Assembly (NCBI RefSeq): GCF_042429435.1
Contig: NZ_JBHMAF010000196.1
Origin: Ectobacillus funiculus
Lineage (GTDB): Bacteria; Bacillota; Bacilli; Bacillales; Bacillaceae_G
DNA: 64,000 nucleotides
Strand: one strand, 5' to 3'
Positions 34,372 through 42,285 of this stretch are shown one piece after another. Below the pieces are notes generated by a model. The model worked only from the letters and a program-made list of their open reading frames with translations, was not told where the DNA came from and ran no database searches. The first letter of the stretch is position 1. Each line of letters starts with the position of its first letter. The translations under genes were made by a program, and so were the position numbers.

Positions 34372-34473
34372 AGAAAACTCGCTGATTGGCGAGCCCTACT
34401 TATACTTTATTCTAAAATTTCTCGCTACGTCGAATGGTCTTCCAGCTAAAACTTTATCCTTTCTTAAAGTATA
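34369..34473 (+). repeat. composite repeat family 1, copy at a stop codon (forward)
   Basis: TAAAGAAAACTCGCT-GATT-GGCGAGCCC, with the second hairpin and the GGCGTAG block deleted. TACTTATACTTTATTC, TAAAATTTCTCGCTACG, CCAGCTAAAACTTTATCC and TTCTTAAAGTATAA follow. Its first triplet is the stop of the CBO0543 gene. Confidence 0.8.
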
Positions 34474-34488
34474 AGAAAAGGACAAAGC

Positions 34489-34583
34489 CAGCCTTTTATA
34501 GCAGCGTAGGGGTGGACCGGAGTCTGCCATTTTAGGCCTTGGGAGCTAGACATCACCTCGAAAAGTTATCCTTTCTTAAAATG
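34489..34583 (+). repeat. intergenic repeat family 2, shortened copy
   Basis: GCCTTTTATAGCAGCGTAGGGGTGGACCGGAGT is joined to CTGCCATTTTAGGCC, TTGGGAGCTAGACATCACC, AAAAGTTATCCTTTCTTAAAATGC. The second arm of the long hairpin seen in the 59.1-kb copy is missing. The right end resembles the right end of family 1. It directly follows a family 1 copy. Confidence 0.75.
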
Positions 34584-34591
34584 CAAAAGAA

Positions 34592-34628
34592 ATACTCCAA
34601 ATGACACATGAGGTGTCTTTTGGAGTAC
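34592..34628. terminator. bidirectional terminator before yqkF
   Basis: ACTCCAAATGACAC pairs with GTGTCTTTTGGAGT around ATGAG. Confidence 0.8.
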
Positions 34629-34656
34629 TCAAATAAAAAGCAGAATAACATTTTTC

Positions 34657-35571
34657 CTAGCGATGCAGCTCATACAAATCTTGCTTTGTTGTATTTTGAA
34701 TGTGTTCGTATTCCTGTGCTGTAAGGGGTGCAGCTTGTCCAGCATTTGCATTTGCGCGGAGCTGTTCTATAGAGCTTGCCCCTGGGATAATGGAAGCAAC
34801 AACAGGATCGTGCAGGCAGTATTGCACAGCAATTTCTTCAAGTGGACGATTAGGTGCAGCAGTTTGCACAATTTGCAGTGTACGTTCAAGCTCTTCATAG
34901 CGATACGACAAATAGCCTTTTTCCCGCGCATTTTCAAGCTTGCCTGCGTTATGATTCGTAAGCAATCCTTTCGCAACCGGACCACGCGCAATGACGCTTA
35001 CATGATGCTCCTTGAGAAGAGGAAATAGTTCCTCTGGGCGGCGGTTTAGGATGCTGTATTCCATTAAGATGCTTACGATATTAGATCGCTTTACATACTC
35101 GCGAATCACGTTCGGGCGGATCGAGGAAATTCCATAATAGCGAATAACACCCTCCTTTTGCAGCTCATCAAATGCTGCAATTGTTTCCTCGATGTTATCC
35201 TCAATGGTCCCGCCGTGCAGCTGATATAAGTCGATATAGTCCGTTCCTAGACGGCGCAGGCTCTCTTTTACTTCTTCCTTTATGTACGCTTTGGATGGAT
35301 CCCAAAACCAACCGTTTTTCTCTTCCGTCCAGCGGTTGCCAACCTTTGTAGCAAGTACAATATCAGCTCGTCTATCACGAATCGCCTTTCCGACAATTTC
35401 TTCGTTTAAGCCGTAGTGATACAAGTCGGCAGTATCGAGAAAATTAATTCCTTCCGCAAGGGCAGCGTCAAGAATCCGAAGCGCTTCTGCTTCATTTGTG
35501 CCAAGCGACATGCAGCCCAATCCTACCCCGCTTACAAATAAATCTGAATTTCCTAATTGGCGTTTTTTCAT
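34657..35571 (-). CDS. yqkF: aldo/keto reductase (YqkF)
   Basis: The 304-residue AKR barrel carries tetrad Asp46, Tyr51, Lys76 and His119 (FLDTADLYHYG, LATKVGNRW, YQLHGGTIED). It contains the distinctive WDPSKAYIKEEVK and YGISSIRPNVI segments of YqkF. It is NAD(P)H-dependent with unknown physiological substrate. ATG 35571 follows TAAGGAGGGGTGTGC. It lies downstream of mciZ on the same strand, as in B. subtilis. Confidence 0.92.
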   Translation of the reverse strand: MKKRQLGNSDLFVSGVGLGCMSLGTNEAEALRILDAALAEGINFLDTADLYHYGLNEEIVGKAIRDRRADIVLATKVGNRWTEEKNGWFWDPSKAYIKEEVKESLRRLGTDYIDLYQLHGGTIEDNIEETIAAFDELQKEGVIRYYGISSIRPNVIREYVKRSNIVSILMEYSILNRRPEELFPLLKEHHVSVIARGPVAKGLLTNHNAGKLENAREKGYLSYRYEELERTLQIVQTAAPNRPLEEIAVQYCLHDPVVASIIPGASSIEQLRANANAGQAAPLTAQEYEHIQNTTKQDLYELHR

Positions 35572-35626
35572 GCACACCCCTCCTTATTTCTATTGTAAGC
35601 GAGAGAGGAATGCGGATACAAACAGT

Positions 35627-35755
35627 TTACTTTTTCATTTCCTGTAGCCACTCGGAAACGGTTGTGTAGTGTTTGCTATATTCCTTGAGCTTGTTGCGAA
35701 TCTCCCACGCTTTGCCAACGAGCATAATTCTATTTTCTAGTAGATATACTTTCAT
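35627..35755 (-). CDS. mciZ: mother cell inhibitor of FtsZ, MciZ
   Basis: The 42-residue peptide starts MKVYLLENRIMLVGKAWEIR, followed by NKLKEYSKHY. The core LVGKAWEIRxKLKEY is the MciZ signature. In B. subtilis MciZ caps FtsZ filaments and blocks Z-ring formation in the mother cell during sporulation. TAAGGAGG lies six bases before the ATG. It diverges from nudF as in B. subtilis. The sigma-E-like -10 upstream fits mother-cell expression. Confidence 0.9.
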   Translation of the reverse strand: MKVYLLENRIMLVGKAWEIRNKLKEYSKHYTTVSEWLQEMKK

Positions 35756-35782
35756 TTTTTTCCTCCTTAAGAGTTGTGATAG

Positions 35783-35790
35783 AATGTATG
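35783..35790 (-). promoter_or_regulatory. sigma-E-like -10 (CATACATT) upstream of mciZ
   Basis: On the minus strand CATACATT matches the sigma-E -10 consensus CATACAnT, 27 nt before the mciZ start codon. The -35 (TCGATTC at about 13 nt spacing) is poor. Confidence 0.5.
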
Positions 35791-35826
35791 AAGAGAACCT
35801 AACGAATCGAACAAGGAGATGATATT

Positions 35827-36366
35827 GTGCATAAATTTGAAGAAAAAACAACAGCAACCCAGCCGATTTATGATGGCCGCATTATTCAAGTACGTGTTGA
35901 TGATGTAGTATTGCCAAATGGGGCTTCCAGCAAACGTGAGCTTGTCAAGCATCCGGGAGCGGTTGCTGTTATTGCCGTAACAGACGAGGGGAAAATTGTC
36001 CTTGTTGAGCAATATCGAAAGGCGATGGAAAAGGCGCTTGTAGAAATTCCAGCGGGCAAGCTGGAACAAGGGGAAGCCCCGCTTGCAACGGCGATGCGGG
36101 AGCTGGAAGAGGAAACAGGATACATATGTGAGGATATGAAGCTTTTATATTCGTTTTACACATCACCAGGTTTTGCGGATGAGATCATCTATTTATACGA
36201 GGCGACAGGCCTAACAAAGAAGGAAGACAAAGCGGATTTGGATGAGGATGAATTTGTTGATTTGCTGGAGGTAACATTAGAAGAAGCATGGGAATTGATT
36301 CAGGAGCAGCGTATCCATGATGCGAAAACAATTCTTGCAATGCAGTATTTACAGCTGAAAAAGTAA
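35827..36366 (+). CDS. nudF: ADP-ribose pyrophosphatase
   Basis: This 179-residue Nudix hydrolase cleaves ADP-ribose to AMP and ribose 5-phosphate. The Nudix box GKLEQGEAPLATAMRELEEE continues to TGY (about 78-100) with all key Glu present. FYTSPGFADEIIYLYEA downstream is typical of the ADP-ribose subgroup. The start is GTG with AAGGAGATGATATT upstream. It has no co-transcribed neighbour. Confidence 0.95.
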   Translation: MHKFEEKTTATQPIYDGRIIQVRVDDVVLPNGASSKRELVKHPGAVAVIAVTDEGKIVLVEQYRKAMEKALVEIPAGKLEQGEAPLATAMRELEEETGYICEDMKLLYSFYTSPGFADEIIYLYEATGLTKKEDKADLDEDEFVDLLEVTLEEAWELIQEQRIHDAKTILAMQYLQLKK

Positions 36367-36373
36367 GACAATG

Positions 36374-36406
36374 AGAAAGAGACAACCATTACGGATGTCT
36401 CTTTCT
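36374..36406. terminator. terminator shared by nudF and the DUF3951-like gene
   Basis: AGAAAGAGACA pairs with TGTCTCTTTCT around ACCATTACGGA. The stem overlaps the last codons of the convergent minus-strand gene. Confidence 0.75.
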
Positions 36407-36628
36407 TCCCTTGTTATACTTATCTTTACCGTCTGCCTCGCCCTCATCCTCTTCTACCACATGCTGCTCCTCATGAAATGCAATGGGCGTTTGCCCCGTG
36501 ATTTCATCGAACGGTGTATAAAAAGCTGTGATGTTTTTCTTTTTTATGAATAGTTTATAAAATCCAATCAACGTTAAGATAACAATGGCCATTGGCAGGC
36601 CTATCGCAGCCATATCTAATAGATTCAA
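36389..36628 (-). CDS. small membrane protein, DUF3951-like
   Basis: The 79-residue protein has one N-terminal membrane helix (about residues 5-27, AAIGLPMAIVILTLIGFYKL), then KKKNITAFYTPFDEITGQTP and an acidic, charged tail. FYTPFD-x-ITGQT suggests the DUF3951 family; function unknown. I choose TTG 36628, eight bases after GGAGG. An earlier TTG overlaps that ribosome binding site and an ATG six codons further on is also possible. Confidence 0.6.
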   Translation of the reverse strand: MNLLDMAAIGLPMAIVILTLIGFYKLFIKKKNITAFYTPFDEITGQTPIAFHEEQHVVEEDEGEADGKDKYNKGRKRHP

Positions 36629-36709
36629 TAGATGTTCCTCCAATCCGATATGTTCTTCAATTATACCCTAATTCCTTTTCTCCTTAAAAAGGACAGCCCC
36701 TCTTTCTTA

Positions 36710-36775
36710 CACTGCAAGAAAATATAAGTTTCCAGCTGGAAGCGAATTCGACGTAGTCGGAAATGTTAGGAATAC
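36710..36775 (-). repeat. family 1 repeat, right (palindrome) module only (reverse)
   Basis: CACTGCAAGAAAATATAAG, TTTCCAGCTGG, GAATTCGACGTAGTCGG, AAATGTTAGGAATACC. It stops where other copies continue into the hairpin module. The rest of the 300-nt gap has no gene. Confidence 0.75.
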
Positions 36776-36931
36776 CCTCATTCAGTTAGCCGCTCATATA
36801 ATTTTATTAAATCAAAAGCCTTAAGCATATGTCATAGTTGTCCAATCAGATGCAAAGTTTGTACATAAGTTAATAAGGAAGATACAGCCATACTGCTGTA
36901 TTACAAAAATTAATAGATTACGAGGTGAATG

Positions 36932-37987
36932 ATGGATACACAACAATTTATAGATAAAATTGCTCCGTACGCTGTAACAGGTATGCGATCTATGCGAATC
37001 CTAGCATCTTTAACCATCGCACAAGCCGTTTTAGAGAGTGGTTGGGGAAAGTCGGAACTTGCTACGAAAGGAAATAATTTATTTGGGATAAAAGGGACAG
37101 GACCAGCAGGGAGCATCTCTCTGGAAACAACAGAGCATGATGCAAACGGAAATCCCTATAGAACAATTGCTGTATTCCGAAAATACCATTCCTGGGAAGA
37201 AAGTCTAGAAGATCATACAAAATTTCTTGTTCAGTCTCAGCGATATCAAAACGTAATTGGGGAAACCGATTATAAACGCGCGTGCCAAAAAATACAAGAT
37301 GCCGGTTATACAAGTGATCCAAGCTATAGAGATCTTCTTATCCAATTAATTGAGCGTTATCGTTTATATGAATACGATAGTCAACAGCCTTCTTCTACTG
37401 TTACAGGGATTGTTACCGTTATAACAGAAGCGCTAAATTTACGAAAGGGGCCGGGAATGTCCTATCCTGTATTGCGTCAGCTTCCAAAAGGCTCCCAATG
37501 GAAGGTATACGGAAGCGAAGTAAACGGCTGGTATAATCTTGGCGGTGATCAATGGTGCTCTGCCAATCCAGCATACGTGTCTTTTACTCCATTTCCACAA
37601 ATTATCGGGGAGATAAAATTACTTGTTAATTTGAATGTGCGCAGCGGCCCTAGTATGCAGCATAGTATTATCCGTGTAATGCACAAAAACGAGACTTATA
37701 AGGTATATGGGGAAACAAACGGCTGGTATAATCTTGGCGGTAACCAATGGTGCTCCGCTAATCCGGCGTATGTGTCCTTCACTCCGTCTTTGCAAGCTAT
37801 AGGAGAAATTAAATTGCTTGTTGATTTGAATGTGCGCAGTGGTCCTAGTATGCAGCATAGTATTATCCGTGTAATGCACAAAAACGAAATTTATAAGGTA
37901 TACGGGGAAACAAACGGCTGGTATAATCTTGGCGGCAATCAGTGGTGCTTTGCTAATCCAGCATATGCAGCATTCAAATCGTACTAA
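36932..37987 (+). CDS. N-acetylglucosaminidase (GH73) with three SH3b domains
   Basis: The 351-residue protein has an N-terminal glucosaminidase domain (about 1-145; AQAVLESGWGKSELA with catalytic Glu near 35, then GNNLFGIKG). Three bacterial SH3 domains (NLRKGPG..., NVRSGPS..., NVRSGPS...) each end in GWYNLGG-(D/N)-QWC. It should cut peptidoglycan glycan strands. There is no signal peptide, so release needs lysis, a holin or mother-cell lysis; no phage genes surround it. SH3 copies 2 and 3 are almost identical. GAGGTG precedes two ATGs; 36929 is the alternative. Confidence 0.85.
   Translation: MDTQQFIDKIAPYAVTGMRSMRILASLTIAQAVLESGWGKSELATKGNNLFGIKGTGPAGSISLETTEHDANGNPYRTIAVFRKYHSWEESLEDHTKFLVQSQRYQNVIGETDYKRACQKIQDAGYTSDPSYRDLLIQLIERYRLYEYDSQQPSSTVTGIVTVITEALNLRKGPGMSYPVLRQLPKGSQWKVYGSEVNGWYNLGGDQWCSANPAYVSFTPFPQIIGEIKLLVNLNVRSGPSMQHSIIRVMHKNETYKVYGETNGWYNLGGNQWCSANPAYVSFTPSLQAIGEIKLLVDLNVRSGPSMQHSIIRVMHKNEIYKVYGETNGWYNLGGNQWCFANPAYAAFKSY
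37602..37975 (+). repeat. direct DNA repeat encoding SH3b domains 2 and 3
   Basis: Two consecutive units of about 195 nt (from 37602 and from 37797) are nearly identical, including long identical blocks around TATGCAGCATAGTATTATCC and AACGGCTGGTATAATCTTGG. This indicates a recent tandem duplication; domain 1 is clearly more diverged. Confidence 0.85.
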
Positions 37988-38038
37988 AATAATCATAGTG
38001 AATAACCCTATTATGCACGTCTCTTTTTTCATTCCTAG

Positions 38039-38066
38039 TCATACTCTCTCTTTTCTCTCATACAAT
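38039..38066 (+). promoter_or_regulatory. sigma-E promoter of spoIIM
   Basis: TCATACT (38039-38045) and CATACAAT (38059-38066) with a 13-nt spacer match the sigma-E consensus well. The position, just before the spoIIM ribosome binding site, fits mother-cell transcription. Confidence 0.75.
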
Positions 38067-38094
38067 TTACTAGAAAAGAAATGGAGGGAAAGAG

Positions 38095-38745
38095 ATGGTC
38101 AGAAAGCAATCATGGCGGGAGAGAGCAATGTCCCATATACAAGCTCATTCCTCGCTTTATTTATTTGTCTCTGTCCTGCTGCTGATGGGCGTCATTTTTG
38201 GAGCGATTCTCGTAAATAGCCTGCACGCGAGTCAAAAGCAGGATTTATACTTTTATTTAAACCGTTTTTTTGGACAAGTCTCACAGGGGAAGTTTGCGCA
38301 GCCGATTGAGATGTTTCAAGAAAGCTATTTTTCCCATTTGAAATATATTGGCTTTATTTGGCTGCTTGGCATTTCTATGATTGGTTTGCCGCTTATTTTT
38401 GTGCTGTTGTTTTTAAAGGGGGTTGTTGTCGGCTTTACCGTTGGTTTTCTTGTAAGCCAGCTTGGCTGGAGCGGTTTTTTATTATCGGCTGTCGCGATTA
38501 TGCCGCAAAATTTTATTATCATTCCTACTTTTATTATAACGACAGTGATAGCGGTAAGCTTTTCATTGCGGCTGATCCGTCATCAATTCGTACGAAAGCT
38601 GCATGAACCATTCCTGCCGTTATTTACAAGGTATACCGTATTCTTTCTTGTTATCGGCATTGTGCTTGCAGGCGCTTCTATGGTGGAATCGTATGTAGCG
38701 CCTTCCTTTATGAAGGTTGTCATTAAAACCATTAATGAAAAATAA
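38095..38745 (+). CDS. spoIIM: stage II sporulation protein M
   Basis: The 216-residue polytopic membrane protein has about five helices. HIQAHSSLYLFVSVLLLMGV near 14, LKGVVVGFTVGFLVSQLGW near 107 and MPQNFIIIP near 135 are the family core. With SpoIID and SpoIIP it drives septal peptidoglycan remodelling and engulfment. ATGGAGGGAAAGAG precedes the ATG. It lies just before fur as in B. subtilis. Confidence 0.95.
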   Translation: MVRKQSWRERAMSHIQAHSSLYLFVSVLLLMGVIFGAILVNSLHASQKQDLYFYLNRFFGQVSQGKFAQPIEMFQESYFSHLKYIGFIWLLGISMIGLPLIFVLLFLKGVVVGFTVGFLVSQLGWSGFLLSAVAIMPQNFIIIPTFIITTVIAVSFSLRLIRHQFVRKLHEPFLPLFTRYTVFFLVIGIVLAGASMVESYVAPSFMKVVIKTINEK

Positions 38746-38789
38746 TTCTTATCTGATAACAATCCTTAGTTAATTTTGAGTATTTCCTT

Positions 38790-38817
38790 TTGACAGTATC
38801 CCTTCTTCTGATATAAT
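38790..38817 (+). promoter_or_regulatory. sigma-A promoter of fur
   Basis: TTGACA (38790-38795) and TATAAT (38812-38817), both perfect, 16 nt apart. Confidence 0.85.
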
Positions 38818-38851
38818 GGTGTAAGAATGGCGAGGGAGGGAGTAGCCCAAA

Positions 38852-39310
38852 ATGGAAGACAGAATCGAACGAATTAAGAAGCAATTGCATGCAGCAAGCT
38901 ATAAATTGACACCACAGCGGGAAGCAACTGTACGCGTTCTGCTTGAAAACGAAGAAGACCATTTGAGTGCGGAAGATGTGTACCTCCTCGTAAAAGAAAA
39001 ATCGCCGGAAATTGGACTTGCGACTGTGTATCGGACTTTGGAATTATTAACAGAGTTAAAAATTGTTGATAAAATCAACTTCGGTGATGGCGTATCACGC
39101 TACGACTTGCGCCAAGAGGGTGCGACTCGTTTCCATCACCATCTGATTTGTACGGAATGCGGTGCTGTGGAAGAAATTCAAGAGGATTTGCTCGGCGAAG
39201 TAGAGAAACAAGTGGAAAAAGCGTGGAACTTTAAGGTGAAGGATCACCGTTTAAGCTTTTATGGCATGTGCCATGCGTGTCAAGAAAAGCTTGTACAACA
39301 AGAAACATAA
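38852..39310 (+). CDS. fur: ferric uptake regulator Fur
   Basis: The 152-residue protein has an N-terminal winged helix (YKLTPQREATVRVLLENEED, then GLATVYRTLELL as recognition helix). The metal sites are FHHHLICTECG near 95 and HACQEK, with four structural Cys in two CxxC pairs (CTEC; CHAC). Very high similarity to B. subtilis Fur rather than PerR or Zur by N-terminal sequence (IKKQLHAASYKLTPQ). It represses iron-uptake genes when Fe(II) is abundant. A terminator follows. Confidence 0.95.
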   Translation: MEDRIERIKKQLHAASYKLTPQREATVRVLLENEEDHLSAEDVYLLVKEKSPEIGLATVYRTLELLTELKIVDKINFGDGVSRYDLRQEGATRFHHHLICTECGAVEEIQEDLLGEVEKQVEKAWNFKVKDHRLSFYGMCHACQEKLVQQET

Positions 39311-39342
39311 CCTCTTCCCATTCTGGGGAAGGGGATTTTTTA
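39311..39342 (+). terminator. intrinsic terminator after fur
   Basis: CCTCTTCCC pairs with GGGGAAGGGG around ATTCT, followed by ATTTTTTA. Confidence 0.8.
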
Positions 39343-39368
39343 TACTTTAAAAAGTATAAATTTTTATA
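39343..39368 (-). repeat. possible family 1 fragment after the fur terminator (reverse)
   Basis: TACTTTAAAAAGTATAAATTTTTA resembles the left end of reverse copies (CACTTTAAGAAAGCATAAATTTCC). Too degenerate for certainty. Confidence 0.35.
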
Positions 39369-39441
39369 GGCTTGGCATATGTTGTAGTAAGGGTGCGCTA
39401 GCTAATAGGCTCGCGCTAAAACTTATCAATGGAGGAACAAG

Positions 39442-39672
39442 ATGCGCCAAGCAATGAAGGTTATGTTTGATGTTGTAAAGGTTTTTATATTGTTTGTAGG
39501 TTGTACGCTTTTGTTTTATTTCGCTATACTATGGGTAAATGAAGAATATCAAAACTATCATCGCTATGATAAGCCGACAGGAGAATCAGTAGAGGAAGTA
39601 TCGGGCATGCATGGTTCCGTTGCGAATAATTGGATGGATCGGGTGATCTTCTTCTATGAAAACGGGGAGTAG
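39442..39672 (+). CDS. yqzK: YqzK family protein (DUF4227)
   Basis: The 76-residue protein has a single membrane helix at about 12-30 (VVKVFILFVGCTLLFYFAILW) followed by the soluble motif YHRYDKPTGESVEEV and a conserved tail (WMDRVIFFYENGE). Position between fur and xerD and length match B. subtilis YqzK. Function unknown. ATGGAGGAACAAG precedes the ATG. Confidence 0.88.
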   Translation: MRQAMKVMFDVVKVFILFVGCTLLFYFAILWVNEEYQNYHRYDKPTGESVEEVSGMHGSVANNWMDRVIFFYENGE

Positions 39673-39678
39673 GAAAAC

Positions 39679-40569
39679 GTGGAAGATCAGTTGAAAGATT
39701 ATATGCATTATATGCTGGTAGAAAAGGGACTTTCGCAAAATACGATTGTTTCGTATGAACGAGACTTAAAAAGCTATATTAAGTATTTACAAAAGGTAGA
39801 GCAGCTTTCATCGCTTGCTGAGGTTACGCGTCTGCACATCATCGGCTTTTTACAAGGCTTAAAGGATGCGAATAAATCATCTAAAACAATGGCTCGCCAT
39901 ATTGCATCCGTCCGCTCGTTTCACCAGTTTTTGCTGCGCGAGCGCGTGTTAGAGCGGGATCCATCGGTACATATTGAAACGCCGCAGGGAGAGAGGAAGC
40001 TGCCAAAAGTATTGTCCGTTGCCGAAGTAGAAGCGCTTCTTGACGCACCGAAGCAGGGCGGGGCGTTTGGCCTGCGTGATAAGGCGATGCTAGAGTTGTT
40101 ATATGCAACTGGCTTGCGTGTCTCAGAGCTTATCCAACTGGATATATCTGATGTTCATTTAACGATGGGCTTTGTACGCTGCTTGGGAAAAGGAAGGAAG
40201 GAGCGCATCATCCCGCTTGGCAATCTAGCAATTGAAGCAGTTGGGCGCTATATTGAACGGGGGCGAAGAGAGCTTCTTGGAAAGAACGCAACAGATGCCC
40301 TGTTTTTGAATCTCCGCGGAGAACGCTTGTCACGCCAAGGGTTTTGGAAAATTTTAAAGGGGATGGCTAAGGAAGCCCGTATTGAAAAGGAGCTAACTCC
40401 ACATACACTGCGGCATTCGTTTGCAACACATTTGCTGGAAAATGGAGCAGATTTGCGTGCAGTGCAGGAGATGCTCGGGCATGCTGATATTTCTACCACG
40501 CAAATTTATACGCATGTGTCAAAAGCGAGAATGAAGGATGTGTATAAGCAGTTTCATCCGAGGGCATAG
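39679..40569 (+). CDS. xerD: site-specific tyrosine recombinase XerD
   Basis: The 296-residue recombinase has an N-terminal SAM-like core-binding domain (1-100) and a C-terminal catalytic domain. Catalytic residues are Arg in LYATGLRVSEL (near 145), Lys in GKGRKERIIPL, HxLRHSFATH (near 240), His in MLGHADISTTQIY and the nucleophile Tyr in that motif. It resolves chromosome dimers at dif together with XerC or CodV. GTG start six nt after yqzK suggests one operon. Confidence 0.95.
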   Translation: MEDQLKDYMHYMLVEKGLSQNTIVSYERDLKSYIKYLQKVEQLSSLAEVTRLHIIGFLQGLKDANKSSKTMARHIASVRSFHQFLLRERVLERDPSVHIETPQGERKLPKVLSVAEVEALLDAPKQGGAFGLRDKAMLELLYATGLRVSELIQLDISDVHLTMGFVRCLGKGRKERIIPLGNLAIEAVGRYIERGRRELLGKNATDALFLNLRGERLSRQGFWKILKGMAKEARIEKELTPHTLRHSFATHLLENGADLRAVQEMLGHADISTTQIYTHVSKARMKDVYKQFHPRA

Positions 40570-40587
40570 TGATATGCCCTGTTTGTT
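40561..40587 (+). terminator. stem-loop at the end of xerD
   Basis: AGGGCATA pairs with TATGCCCT around GTGA, overlapping the stop codon, followed by GTTTGTT. Confidence 0.6.
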
Positions 40588-40612
40588 ATGCTGTAGAAAA
40601 GGATAAAATTCC
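40588..40612 (-). repeat. family 1 repeat, left-end fragment (reverse)
   Basis: ATGCTGTAGAAAAGGATAAAATTCC matches the first 25 nt of reverse copies (CACTGTAAGAAAGGATAAATTTCC). Confidence 0.4.
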
Positions 40613-40711
40613 TTTCACAAATATTTCACAAACATTTCTCATATTCTTTTCCAGCCGTTCAGTAGACTCTGCAGCAGCGGTAGTTTATACTGAAACGCAG
40701 AGGTGACAAAG

Positions 40712-41443
40712 ATGAGAAAATATTGGATAATGATCGCTCTTTTCCTGCTTGTGCTAGCAGGCTGCAGCAGCGGACAGGAAGACCAGAATAGCGAAGCAAC
40801 AAATGAATTGCCAAAAGAAGTGAAGGTTGAAGTGAAAACAGCGCCAGAAGCAGTACAGGCGCATGAGCATACAGAAATACAAGCGATCGTAACCCAGGAC
40901 GGAAAAGCGGTAAACGATGCGGATGATGTAAAGTTTGAAATTTGGAAAGATGGCGCCGAACAGCACGAAATGCTTACGGCAAAGGCAAAAGCAAAGGGAA
41001 ATGGTGTGTATGCGGTTGACAAAACATTCCCTGAGGATGGCGTGTATCATATTACAGCGCATACAAATGCAAGGGACATGCATGTAATGCCAACGGTGCA
41101 AGTTACAGTTGGCACGGGGCAGGCAGCAGCGCATGAACAAGCGGAGCAGGACCATCATGATAGCAATACCGTGATCCAGTTAACAGCGGACCAAATTCAT
41201 GCCGGCACGTCTCCTTTACAGGCTCAGGTGCAGCATAGCGGCAGTGCGCTAACAGGCGCGCAAGTAGAGTTTGAAATTTGGAAGGACGGCGCAGCTAAGC
41301 ATGAGTACATATCTGCAAAGGAAGATGCGAACGGGCAATATGGGGCTTCGTTTGTTTTTGAAGCAGGCATGTACAATATAACAGTGCACGTGAGAAAGGG
41401 AGAACTTCACGAGCATAAGGAACAAACAGTCGAAGTAAAGTAG
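40712..41443 (+). CDS. lipoprotein with two FixH/YtkA-like domains
   Basis: The 243-residue lipoprotein has lipobox LVLAGC (Cys near 18), then a Gln/Glu linker. Two homologous beta-sandwich domains are seen; each has V-x-F-E-I-W-K-D-G-A and a Y-x-I-T-x-H strand (near 72-110 and 190-225). The first starts near VEVKTAPEAV. His-rich segments (HEQAEQDHHD) lie between. YtkA-like domains are found in copper-related and cell-surface proteins; the role here is unknown. ATG 40712 follows AGAGGTGACAAAG. Confidence 0.82.
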   Translation: MRKYWIMIALFLLVLAGCSSGQEDQNSEATNELPKEVKVEVKTAPEAVQAHEHTEIQAIVTQDGKAVNDADDVKFEIWKDGAEQHEMLTAKAKAKGNGVYAVDKTFPEDGVYHITAHTNARDMHVMPTVQVTVGTGQAAAHEQAEQDHHDSNTVIQLTADQIHAGTSPLQAQVQHSGSALTGAQVEFEIWKDGAAKHEYISAKEDANGQYGASFVFEAGMYNITVHVRKGELHEHKEQTVEVK

Positions 41444-41444
41444 G

Positions 41445-41472
41445 CCTCCATCTTGGTGGAGGTTTTTTTTAT
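41445..41472 (+). terminator. intrinsic terminator after the lipoprotein gene
   Basis: CCTCCATC pairs with GGTGGAGG around TT, followed by eight T. Confidence 0.9.
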
Positions 41473-41516
41473 TTCTTCCCGAATAGTTATGTATATACAA
41501 TCAGAAGTAGGGACAG

Positions 41517-42179
41517 ATGGTGATGAAAAAACTTTTTATAACGTTCAGCATCGTAATTGCTTGCTTGCTCGCATTCTTGTTGTATCGGAATGTGTTTGAA
41601 CTAAAAAAAAGGCAGGCGGAGAAGATTGTTGTTCTCGACCCGGGACATGGCGGCAAATATCCCGGCTTTGAGTTGAACGGGCTTGTGGAAAAGGATATCG
41701 TGCTGCAGGTTTCTCTGTATACGAAAGCGCTGCTTGAAGAAAAAGGATACAAAGTATATTTGACGAGGCAAAGGGATGAGGAGTGCAGCCAGGAAAGCTA
41801 TATAAAAGATTTGAGCTGTCGTCCCGCTGTTGCCCATAATGTTGACGCTGACTTATTCGTAAGTGTTCATGCGAACGCATTTCCTGCAAATGCAAATGTA
41901 CGCGGTGTAGAGGCATATTATTTTACACCGTTTCGAGATAAAGAGGCAGCCGAAGCACTCGGCTCAGCAATTACGGATGAAACGGGCTTGCCGCTTCGGT
42001 CTGCAAAATTTGGGAATTTTAAGGTGCTGCGTGATTCACGTGTGCCCAGCACACTTGTTGAAATTGGCTATTTAACGAATAAGGAGGATGCAAAGCTGCT
42101 TGCATCCTCTGAATTTCAGAAAAAGCTGGCGGCTGGCATCGTAAGTGGCATTATGAATTATTTTGCGGCAAACAGCTAA
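41517..42179 (+). CDS. N-acetylmuramoyl-L-alanine amidase (amidase_3, CwlD/YqiI-like)
   Basis: The 220-residue zinc amidase has an N-terminal membrane/signal helix (about 4-23). DPGHGG (His near 44), E-K-D near 58, SVHANA (His near 119) and EIGYLTN with the catalytic Glu near 184 form the active site. It cleaves the stem peptide from muramic acid outside the membrane. Length and single domain resemble CwlD or YqiI; I cannot decide between them. An ATG at 41523 is an alternative start. Confidence 0.88.
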   Translation: MVMKKLFITFSIVIACLLAFLLYRNVFELKKRQAEKIVVLDPGHGGKYPGFELNGLVEKDIVLQVSLYTKALLEEKGYKVYLTRQRDEECSQESYIKDLSCRPAVAHNVDADLFVSVHANAFPANANVRGVEAYYFTPFRDKEAAEALGSAITDETGLPLRSAKFGNFKVLRDSRVPSTLVEIGYLTNKEDAKLLASSEFQKKLAAGIVSGIMNYFAANS

Positions 42180-42285
42180 CATATGATACTTGCGAGAGAC
42201 GTCTAAGCGAGAGAGTGTGCAGCGTTTTTTCACACTTTCGTACATACTAAGAACAGCAAGGATATAGACCTAGGAGGGATAGATT

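Noticed and set aside
36929..37987. Prophage lysis gene
   Set aside because: GH73-SH3b enzymes occur in phages, but no holin, structural or integrase genes surround it.
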